From positions 1-48,362 of the forward strand of contig DAHUYF010000194.1 of the NCBI GenBank assembly GCA_027315365.1: a stretch of 48,362 bases of DNA, read 5' to 3'. Every line of letters begins with the position of its first letter. Within the stretch, counting starts at the first letter, position 1. Below, piece by piece: positions 42,228-48,362 of the stretch. A program made the position numbers and the translations under genes. The notes under the pieces were generated by a model, which was not told the DNA's origin, did not search any database, and saw nothing but the letters and a program-made list of their open reading frames with translations. Source of the stretch: Rhodospirillales bacterium. Lineage in GTDB: Bacteria; Pseudomonadota; Alphaproteobacteria; ATCC43930; CGMCC-115725.

Positions 42228-43949
42228 GTGACCCGCTGCGTCCTTCTCGCCCTTCTCTTCCTCGCCGCCCCCGCCCTGGCGCAGGCGCCGCCGCCGGAAC
42301 CGGCGACCGTGCGCAGCGAGCAGCACGCCAGCATCGCCCGGCATGACATGGTGGCGGCGGCCAATCCGGCCGCGGCGGCGGCCGGGCGCGAGGTGCTGCG
42401 GCGCGGCGGCAGCGCCATCGACGCGGCCATCGCCACCCAGCTCGTGCTCAATCTGGTCGAGCCGCAATCCTCGGGCATCGGCGGCGGCGCCTTCCTGGTC
42501 TACTGGTCGGCGGCGGAGCGGCGCGTCTTCACCATCGACGGACGGGAAACCGCGCCGGCGGCGGCGCGTCCCGACCGCTTTCTCGGACCCGACGGCAAGC
42601 CGCTGGCCTTCTACGACGCGGTCGTCGGCGGCCGCTCGGTCGGCGTGCCCGGCGTGCTGCGGGCGCTGGAGCTCGCCCATCGCCGCTGGGGAAAGCTTCC
42701 CTGGGCCGAGCTGTTCGCGCCGGCGATCGCGCTCGCCGAACAGGGCTTCGCGCCTTCGCCGCGGCTCCACGCGCTGCTGCTGCGCGATCCCTTCCTGCGG
42801 CTCGCCGAGCCGACGCGGCGCTATTTCTACGACGCCGACGGCGCGCCCAAGGCGCGGCTGGTCGATCCCGGTCTGGCCGCGACGCTGCGCGCCGTCGCAG
42901 CCGGCGGCGCCGACGTGTTCTATACCGGGCCGATCGCCGCCGACATCGTCCACGCCATCGCCGCCGCGCCGACCAATCCCGGCGATCTCGCGCTGTCCGA
43001 CCTCAGGGACTATCGCGCCAAGCTGCGCGCCCCGGTCTGCGGCGCCTATCGCGGCCATCGCCTCTGCGGCATGGGGCCGCCGAGCTCGGGCGCGGTGACC
43101 TTGCTGGAGATGCTGGGCATGCTGCAGCGCTTCGACCTCGCCCGGCTCAGGCCCGGCTCGGCGGCGGCGACGCATCTCTTCGCCGAGGCCGGGCGCCTCG
43201 CCTATGCCGACCGCGACCGCTACCTCGCCGACCCCGACTTCGTGCCGGTGCCGGTGCGCGGCCTGCTCGACCCCGGCTATCTCGCCCGGCGTTCGCGCCT
43301 CATCGATCCCGCGCACGCGCCGTCGGGCCCGGCGGCGCCTGGCGATCCGCCCGGCACTCACGCCTCGCTTTGGGGCCGCGACCGGGCACCGGAGCTGCCG
43401 GGCACCAGCAACATCGCCATCATCGACCGTGCCGGCGACGCGCTGGCCATGACCACCACCATCGAGAACGCCTTCGGCGCGCGCCTGCTGGTGCGCGGAT
43501 TCCTGCTCAACAACGAGCTGACCGACTTCTCCTTCGTGCCCCAGACCGACGGCAGGCCGGTGGCGAACCGGGTCGAACCCGGCAAGCGGCCGCGCAGCGC
43601 CATGGCGCCGACCCTGGTTTTCGACCGGCGCGGCCGGATCGAGCTGGCGCTGGGCTCGGCCGGCGGCCCTGCGATCATCAACGACGTCGCCAAGAGCGTC
43701 ATCGCCGTGATCGATGGCCATGACGATCTCCAGACCGCCTTCGACCTGCCCAATGACGGCAACCGCAACGGCGCCACCGAAATCGAGGCCGGCCCCGGCG
43801 CCGAGGCGATGGCGGCGGCGCTGCGCGCGCTGGGCGACCGCGTCGCGATCAGCGACCGGCCGAGCGGGCTCACCGGCATCCTGGTAACCCCCAAGGGCTT
43901 GGAAGGCGCCGCCGATCCGCGCCGCGACGGTACCGCGCTGGGGGATTAG
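42228..43949 (+). CDS. ggt: Gamma-glutamyltransferase
   Basis: A 573-residue periplasmic Ntn hydrolase. The signal peptide ends near ALAQA (about 20). The alpha subunit has SSGIGGGAFLVYW and DGRETAPAAA (glutamate site). Self-cleavage should occur before T393 (PGTSNIAIID), releasing the beta chain, which has PGKRPRSAMAPTLVF and LALGSAGGPAII. It hydrolyses glutathione and gamma-glutamyl compounds. The N393+2 residue replaces the His seen in many enzymes (TTHY). The start is GTG 42228 with a poor ribosome-binding site; the stop codon overlaps that of the convergent HxlR gene. Confidence 0.95.
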   Translation: MTRCVLLALLFLAAPALAQAPPPEPATVRSEQHASIARHDMVAAANPAAAAAGREVLRRGGSAIDAAIATQLVLNLVEPQSSGIGGGAFLVYWSAAERRVFTIDGRETAPAAARPDRFLGPDGKPLAFYDAVVGGRSVGVPGVLRALELAHRRWGKLPWAELFAPAIALAEQGFAPSPRLHALLLRDPFLRLAEPTRRYFYDADGAPKARLVDPGLAATLRAVAAGGADVFYTGPIAADIVHAIAAAPTNPGDLALSDLRDYRAKLRAPVCGAYRGHRLCGMGPPSSGAVTLLEMLGMLQRFDLARLRPGSAAATHLFAEAGRLAYADRDRYLADPDFVPVPVRGLLDPGYLARRSRLIDPAHAPSGPAAPGDPPGTHASLWGRDRAPELPGTSNIAIIDRAGDALAMTTTIENAFGARLLVRGFLLNNELTDFSFVPQTDGRPVANRVEPGKRPRSAMAPTLVFDRRGRIELALGSAGGPAIINDVAKSVIAVIDGHDDLQTAFDLPNDGNRNGATEIEAGPGAEAMAAALRALGDRVAISDRPSGLTGILVTPKGLEGAADPRRDGTALGD

Positions 43950-44413
43950 GCGTCGTTCGCCGCCGCCGCGCCAGGCCCGTCGAGCACGCGCACATTGCGC
44001 GCCGTCACCGCGCCGCCGCAGGCCGAGCAGGTCATCACGGGATCGAAGAGATGGCCGCACTCGCGGTGCTGGTAGAGCTTCGGCCGGCCGCTCTCGCCCG
44101 CCTTGTGCGCATCGCCCCAGCCCACCAGCGCCAGCAGCACCGGGTGGAGGTCGAGCCCGGTCTCGGTCAGCCGGTACTCGTAGCGCCGCGGCCGCTCCTG
44201 ATAGGCGACCCGCGCCAGCACCCCCGCCGCCACCAGCTTGCGCAGCCGGTCGGCCAGGATGTGACGGGTGATCCCGAGGCGCTGCTCGAATTCCTCGAAG
44301 CGGCGCACCCTGAGGAAGCAGTCGCGCAGGATGAGCAGGGTCCAGCGGTCGCCGATGACCGAGACCGTGCGCGCCACCGAGCACGCCTCGCGATCCAACT
44401 CCGTCCAGCGCAT
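43946..44413 (-). CDS. HxlR-family transcriptional regulator
   Basis: A 155-residue winged-helix regulator, beginning MRWTELDREACSVARTVSVI. The HxlR pattern GDRWTLLILRDCFLRVRRFEEFE, GITRHILADRLRKLV and RPRRYEYRLTETGLDL is clear. C17 of the EACSVAR motif is a typical redox or electrophile-sensing position. A C-terminal zinc ribbon (HRECGHLFDPVMTCSACGG) is present. ATG 44413 has GGAAGGGG before it. Two palindromes lie in its promoter region, so it probably represses itself and the divergent operon. Confidence 0.93.
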   Translation of the reverse strand: MRWTELDREACSVARTVSVIGDRWTLLILRDCFLRVRRFEEFEQRLGITRHILADRLRKLVAAGVLARVAYQERPRRYEYRLTETGLDLHPVLLALVGWGDAHKAGESGRPKLYQHRECGHLFDPVMTCSACGGAVTARNVRVLDGPGAAAANDA

Positions 44414-44442
44414 GGCAGCCCCTTCCGCTTTATCCTTTGACA

Positions 44443-44487
44443 AGTTCCGTTTCGGAACTCACCATAGCAAAGTTCCTTTTCGGAACT
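44443..44487. promoter_or_regulatory. Twin HxlR operators AGTTCC-N5-GGAACT
   Basis: AGTTCCGTTTCGGAACT (44443-44459) and AGTTCCTTTTCGGAACT (44471-44487) share AGTTCC-N5-GGAACT, with starts 28 bases apart. They are in the 91-base gap between the HxlR gene and the isomerase operon. The perfect 6-bp arms and duplication strongly suggest a dimeric winged-helix regulator. Confidence 0.8.
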
Positions 44488-44504
44488 CAAGCGGCGAGGA
44501 CCCC

Positions 44505-45113
44505 ATGCCCGGAACCGTCGAGTTCTATTTCGACTATGGCAGCCCCTATTCCTATATCGGGCATCTGCGCCTGCCGGAGGTGCTGCGCCGGGCGGAGGCG
44601 ACGGCGGCTTATCGGCCGATGCTGCTCGGCGGCGTGTTCCAGCTCACCGGCAACACCAGCCCTGCCTTCAACAAGGTGAAATGGTCGCACAGCCAGCGCG
44701 ACCTCGACCGTTTCGTCGCCAAATACCAGGTGCCGTTCCAGCGCAACCCGTTCTTCCCGGTCAACACGCTGAAGCTGATGCGCGGCGCCGTGGTCGCGCT
44801 GGAGGAGGGCTATCTCGTCCCCTACACCGACGCGGTCTTCGCCGGCATGTGGCGCGATGCGCGCGACATGGGTGACGAGGCGGTCATCGCCGCGACGCTG
44901 CGGGCGGCCGGGCTCGACGACGCCCGCCTGCTCGCCCGCATCACCGAGGACGGCGTCAAGCAGACGCTCAAGGCCTGGACCGAGGCGGCGGTGGCGCGCG
45001 GCGTCTTCGGCGCGCCGACCTTCTTCGTCGGCGACGAGATGTTCTTCGGCCAGGATCGGCTCGATTTCGTCGAGGATGCGCTGCTCGGCCGCCGGCATCG
45101 CCGGGCGCCCTGA
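44505..45113 (+). CDS. 2-hydroxychromene-2-carboxylate isomerase-like protein
   Basis: A 202-residue DsbA-fold kappa-class GST relative. It has YFDYGSPYSYIG at the start (Ser at about 13 replaces the catalytic cysteine), the long helical insert and the cis-Pro motif FGAPTFFVGDEMFFG. Members isomerise 2-hydroxychromene-2-carboxylate in naphthalene breakdown, often using glutathione. Other substrates are as likely. It is the first gene after the twin operators. Confidence 0.9.
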   Translation: MPGTVEFYFDYGSPYSYIGHLRLPEVLRRAEATAAYRPMLLGGVFQLTGNTSPAFNKVKWSHSQRDLDRFVAKYQVPFQRNPFFPVNTLKLMRGAVVALEEGYLVPYTDAVFAGMWRDARDMGDEAVIAATLRAAGLDDARLLARITEDGVKQTLKAWTEAAVARGVFGAPTFFVGDEMFFGQDRLDFVEDALLGRRHRRAP

Positions 45114-45116
45114 GCC

Positions 45117-45887
45117 ATGGACGGCATCGATCTCGCCGATCCCGTCTTCGCCCGCGACGGCGACTGCTGGCAGCCGCATCCCGAGGCGAGCGGCCCGTTC
45201 CGCGGCCTGCATGGCGGCGCCGTCTCGGGGCTGATCGTCGCCGAGATGGAGCGCCAGGCGCGCGAGGAGGGGCTGGGCTTCATGCTGAGCGCCTCGGTCG
45301 TGCTGCTGCGGCCGGCGCCGGCGGCACCGCTGGAGACGCGCGTCGACATCCTGCGCAAGGGCGGGCGCAGCAGCGCGCTCGAGGCCACCCTCGTCGCCGA
45401 CGGCCGGCTGATCGCCAAGGGCACGGCGTGCTGCGTCGCGCCGCACAGCGTGGCGGGGACGTCGGCCGAAAAACGGCGCCCGGCGGACGCCGCGGCGCTC
45501 CCCGCCTGGCCGCTGAAGCCGCGCTTTGCCCATCGCACCCTGTTCGACGCGCTCGACCTGCGCATCGACCCGGAGGGCACGAAATGGGGGCGGCTGCTGC
45601 GGCCGCTGATGCCCTATGACGCCGCTTTCGCGGCGGTCTTCGCCGTCGCCGACAACGGCCAGCCCTTCTCGCTCGACGCGCCGCGCGACGTGCTGAAGCA
45701 CTACACCTTCCCCAATGTCGACATCGCGATCCACACCGCGCGTCCGCCGGTGGGCGATTGGATCGGCGTCAAGGCGCGCTCCGACTGGCGGCCGGAGGGC
45801 ATGGGCCTCACCGAGTCCGAGCTCTACGACGCCGACGGGCGCTTCGGCCGCGCCTGCCAGACGGTCGTGCTGATGCCGCATGCCTGA
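45117..45887 (+). CDS. Hotdog thioesterase-like protein
   Basis: A 256-residue protein with two hotdog-like halves. The first has GPFRGLHGGAVSGLIVAEM and SASVVLLRPAPAAPLETRVD; the second FSLDAPRDVLKHYTFPNVDI and the end GRACQTVVLMP. It resembles acyl-CoA thioesterases of the TesB-like/4HBT_3 group. It is three bases after the isomerase gene, an overlapping-style operon; probable role is hydrolysis of an acyl-CoA in the same pathway. Confidence 0.8.
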   Translation: MDGIDLADPVFARDGDCWQPHPEASGPFRGLHGGAVSGLIVAEMERQAREEGLGFMLSASVVLLRPAPAAPLETRVDILRKGGRSSALEATLVADGRLIAKGTACCVAPHSVAGTSAEKRRPADAAALPAWPLKPRFAHRTLFDALDLRIDPEGTKWGRLLRPLMPYDAAFAAVFAVADNGQPFSLDAPRDVLKHYTFPNVDIAIHTARPPVGDWIGVKARSDWRPEGMGLTESELYDADGRFGRACQTVVLMPHA

Positions 45888-45897
45888 GGAGAAAGCC

Positions 45898-46623
45898 ATG
45901 ACCAATCCGGCGGCGCTGATCATCGGCGCCGGCGACGCGCTGGGCGGCGCCATCGCCCGCCGCTTCGCGCGCGAGGGCTTTACCGCCTGCGTCGTCCGCC
46001 GCAACGCCGACAAGCTCGCGCCGCTGGTGGACGCGATCCGCGCCGAGGGCGGCGAGGCGGTGCCTTTCGGCGTCGACGCGCGCAAGGAAGAGCAGATGGT
46101 CGAACTCGTCGAGCGCATCGAGCGCGGGCACGGCGCGATCGAGGTCGCCGTCTTCAACATCGGCGCCAATGTGCGCTTCCCCATCCGCGAGACCACCAGC
46201 CGCGTCTATTTCAAGGTCTGGGAGATGGGCTGCTTTGCCGGCTTCCTGATGGGGCGCGAGGCGGCCAAGGCGATGGTGCCGCGCGGCCGCGGCACCATCC
46301 TGTTCACCGGCGCCACCGCCAGCCAGCGCGGCCGCGACGGCTTCGCCGCCTTTGCCGGCGCCAAGCATGCGCTGCGCGCGCTGGCGCAGAGCATGGCGCG
46401 CGAGCTCGGACCGCAGGGCGTCCATGTCGCGCACACGCTGATCGACGGCGCCATCGACACCGCCTTCATCCGCGACAATTTCCCCGAGCGCTATGCGCTC
46501 AAAGCCAAGGACGGCATCCTCGACCCCGACGCCATCGCCGAGAATTACTGGCAGCTCCACCGCCAGCCCCGCAGCGCCTGGACGCACGAGCTCGATCTCC
46601 GCCCCTGGCGCGAGGCGTGGTAG
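45898..46623 (+). CDS. Atypical short-chain dehydrogenase/reductase
   Basis: A 241-residue Rossmann protein. The nucleotide loop is LIIGAGDALGGAIARRFA and the NAG-like motif is NIGAN (87-91). The catalytic YxxxK has Phe in place of Tyr: FAGAK, F152 and K156. Normal catalysis is thus doubtful, although this FAxAK pattern recurs in one SDR subfamily I recall. The start is 45898 with GAGGAG ahead. It is the third gene of the HxlR-controlled operon. Confidence 0.9.
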   Translation: MTNPAALIIGAGDALGGAIARRFAREGFTACVVRRNADKLAPLVDAIRAEGGEAVPFGVDARKEEQMVELVERIERGHGAIEVAVFNIGANVRFPIRETTSRVYFKVWEMGCFAGFLMGREAAKAMVPRGRGTILFTGATASQRGRDGFAAFAGAKHALRALAQSMARELGPQGVHVAHTLIDGAIDTAFIRDNFPERYALKAKDGILDPDAIAENYWQLHRQPRSAWTHELDLRPWREAW

Positions 46624-46629
46624 CCGCGC

Positions 46630-46705
46630 GACGCGCTTTGCGCGTCCTCGCGCGCGGGCTATTGCGGATGCGCCAGCAACCGCGATAGCCCGCTCCGTGC
46701 GGGCT
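46630..46705 (+). terminator. Tandem hairpins after the SDR gene
   Basis: GACGCGC-TTT-GCGCGTC (46630-46646) and AGCCCGC-TCCGT-GCGGGCT (46687-46705) are perfect 7-bp stems in the 126-base gap between the SDR gene and rlmI. No T-tract follows either, so termination strength is doubtful. Confidence 0.45.
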
Positions 46706-46749
46706 GGCCTCACCTTGCCGCCGCCGCGCCGGCGGCTACACTCGCCGCC

Positions 46750-47949
46750 ATGGCCGATGATCCCAAGGCGCGCCCCGCGATCCTGCTGCAGCCCGGGCGC
46801 CACCGCCGCGCCGAGGCCGGGCATCCCTGGGTCTATTCCAACGAAGTGACGATGGACGCGGCGGCGAAGGCGCTGCCGCCGGGCGCGCTGGTTAGCCTGC
46901 GCACCGCCGGCGGCGACCCGCTCGGCGTCGCCACCTTCAACCCGCATACGCTGGTGAGCGCGCGCCTCCTCGACCGCGACGTCAAGCGCCGCATCGACGA
47001 AGCGTTCTTCGCCGAGCGACTGGAGAGCGCGCTGGCGCTGCGCCGGCGGCTCTACGCCGAGCCCTATTACCGGCTGATCCACGCCGAGGCCGACGGCCTG
47101 CCGGGCGCCGTCATCGACCGCTATGGCGAGGCGCTGGTCGTGCAGATCAACACCGCCGGCATGGCGCGGCTGGAGTCGGATCTGCTCGCCGCCTGCGAGG
47201 CCGTGCTGGCGCCGCGCGCCGTCCTGCTGCGCAACGACAGCCCGGCGCGCGCGCTCGAGGGGCTCGAGAGCGAGCTGCGCCTCGCCAAGGGCGAGATCGC
47301 CGGCGCGATCGAGCTCGCCGAGAACGGCGCGCGCTTCCTCGCCGACGCCCGCGAGGGGCAGAAGACCGGCTGGTTCTTCGATCAGCGCGACAATCGCCGC
47401 TTCGTCGCCGCGCTGTGCTCCGGCGGCCGCGTGCTCGACCTCTATTGCTATACCGGCGGCTTCGCGGTGCAGGCGGCGATGGCCGGCGCCGACGCGGTGC
47501 TGGCGGTCGACCGCTCCGAGGCGGCGCTGGCGCTCGCCGCCGAGGCCGCCGACCTCAACGGCGTCGGCCCGCGCTGCCGCTTCCAGCGCGCCGAGATCTT
47601 CGGCATGCTCGACAGCCTCGCCGGCGCGGGCGAGCGCTTCGACGTGGTGATCGCCGACCCGCCCGCCTTCGTGAAGTCGAAGAAGGACCTGGGGCCGGGC
47701 CTGCGCGGCTACCGCAAGCTGGCGCGGCTGGCGGCAAGCCTCGTGGCGCCCGGCGGCGTGCTGTTCATCGCCTCCTGCTCGCACAATGTCGAGCCGCAGG
47801 ATTTCGCCGAGGCGGTGCGGCGCGGCCTCGAGGATGCCCGCCGCACCGGCCGCATCCTGCGCAGCGCCGGTGCGTCGCCCGATCATCCCGTGCATCCCTG
47901 GCTGCCGGAAAGCGCCTATCTCAAGGCGCAGCTCCTGGTGCTGGATTAG
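46750..47949 (+). CDS. rlmI: 23S rRNA (cytosine) methyltransferase RlmI-like
   Basis: A 399-residue class-I SAM methyltransferase. An N-terminal PUA domain (PGRHRRAEAGHPWVYSNEVT) precedes the catalytic domain: QKTGWFFDQRDNRRF, VLDLYCYTGGFAVQAA (SAM loop) and motif IADPPAFVKSKKD, with the catalytic Cys in FIASCSHNV. RlmI makes m5C1962 in 23S rRNA in E. coli. The gene is not in an operon. Confidence 0.92.
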   Translation: MADDPKARPAILLQPGRHRRAEAGHPWVYSNEVTMDAAAKALPPGALVSLRTAGGDPLGVATFNPHTLVSARLLDRDVKRRIDEAFFAERLESALALRRRLYAEPYYRLIHAEADGLPGAVIDRYGEALVVQINTAGMARLESDLLAACEAVLAPRAVLLRNDSPARALEGLESELRLAKGEIAGAIELAENGARFLADAREGQKTGWFFDQRDNRRFVAALCSGGRVLDLYCYTGGFAVQAAMAGADAVLAVDRSEAALALAAEAADLNGVGPRCRFQRAEIFGMLDSLAGAGERFDVVIADPPAFVKSKKDLGPGLRGYRKLARLAASLVAPGGVLFIASCSHNVEPQDFAEAVRRGLEDARRTGRILRSAGASPDHPVHPWLPESAYLKAQLLVLD

Positions 47950-48086
47950 AGGCGCCTTTCCTCGCCGCACCGTCCGGTTGCCCGGTCCCCGCGCCCATTC
48001 GCGGCGCCAAAATTGACACGAGCGTTCCGGTTGAGCTGGGTGTTGATAAACCCGTCGGACAGGCAATTTCCAGGAGACGGGAAGGC

Positions 48087-48332
48087 ATGTTGGTGCGCAT
48101 GGGTGTTCCGCTGGCGGTCGTGGCCATGGCTCTCTCGGCCTGTGGCACGACCACCGGCGATCGTGGCCTCTCCGGCGCCGGCATCGGCGCCGCGACGGGT
48201 GCGGTGGTCGGCGCCATCGTCGGCGGACCGGTCTTGGCGGCAGCCGCCATCGGCGCCGGCGCCGGCGCGCTGACCGGCATGGCGACGACGCCCAGCCAGG
48301 TCAATCTCGGCCGGCCGATCTGGGACCATTGA
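48087..48332 (+). CDS. Glycine-zipper lipoprotein (81 aa)
   Basis: An 81-residue protein beginning MLVRMGVPLAVVAMALSAC with the lipobox LSAC. The mature part is a Gly/Ala-rich GxxxG zipper (SGAGIGAATGAVVGAIVGGP and AAAIGAGAGALTGMA), which packs in membranes, and ends LGRPIWDH. Such proteins are outer-membrane or osmotically inducible lipoproteins of unknown role. The frame is open upstream inside rlmI, but AGGAGACGGGAAGG marks this start. Confidence 0.8.
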   Translation: MLVRMGVPLAVVAMALSACGTTTGDRGLSGAGIGAATGAVVGAIVGGPVLAAAAIGAGAGALTGMATTPSQVNLGRPIWDH

Positions 48333-48362
48333 GGACGCCGGCGGCGCGGCGATGGCGACATC

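Noticed and set aside
1-48362. CRISPR array, prophage, insertion sequence or integron
   Set aside because: No regularly spaced repeats, transposase, integrase or phage genes were found; the two tRNA genes show no flanking attachment duplication that I can see.

Overview
The window is GC-rich chromosomal DNA from an alphaproteobacterium. A Rhodospirillales-type or related free-living lineage is my best guess. This rests on argD-argF-hslO synteny, a DUF1289 protein, an RMND1/YagE-type protein, a C-terminally extended IF-1 and many short lipoproteins and small conserved proteins. No genus can be named. I see no phage, transposase, integrase, CRISPR array or rRNA; two tRNA genes are present (Gly-CCC and Arg-ACG).

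Layout. (1) 1-4.6 kb: 3' end of a carbohydrate porin, a gap with a consensus minus-strand promoter and two doubtful small ORFs, an OmpR-type two-component pair, an NTF2-like protein, a 59-aa protein and an RMND1/YagE-type membrane protein. (2) 4.6-8.95 kb: a minus-strand stretch with a cold-adaptation character: RRM RNA-binding protein, five small proteins, cold-shock protein with a consensus promoter, long leader and terminator, fatty acid desaturase, and IF-1. (3) 8.97-16.5 kb: a seven-gene minus-strand operon (PotABCD-type ABC importer, HpPgdA/cyclic-imidase-type NodB-fold hydrolase, MCGLCG protein, CobW-type GTPase) divergent from a hydantoin/allantoin racemase. I read it as uptake and opening of a cyclic imide, hydantoin or ureide. 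(4) 16.9-21.2 kb: tRNA-Gly, alpha/beta hydrolase, apaG-folE, two lipoproteins, hslO. (5) 21.2-23.5 kb: argD-argF-hslO behind a consensus promoter and a leader encoding a 21-residue peptide with nine arginines, ending in three consecutive CGA codons, overlapping mutually exclusive RNA stems. This is the most interesting signal of the window: a candidate arginine attenuator. (6) 23.5-31.5 kb: ABC-2 permease, RecX, large MscS channel, chemoreceptor with a small partner, LysE exporter, sulfite-oxidase-like protein and glutathione peroxidase with a 29-codon ORF wedged between them. (7) 31.7-36.5 kb: a GldA/GldF/GldG-like ABC system with a DUF4340 and a DUF1289 protein. (8) 36.6-48.4 kb: WrbA, pirin, lipoproteins, tRNA-Arg, an OmpA-like coiled-coil lipoprotein, Gpt, a P1-family peptidase, gamma-glutamyltransferase, an HxlR regulator with twin palindromic operators facing an isomerase-thioesterase-SDR operon, RlmI and a glycine-zipper lipoprotein.

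Assignments come from reading translated sequences and recalled family motifs; no database search, folding or codon count was run. Starts were chosen from ribosome-binding sites, overlaps and family length, and doubtful ones are flagged.
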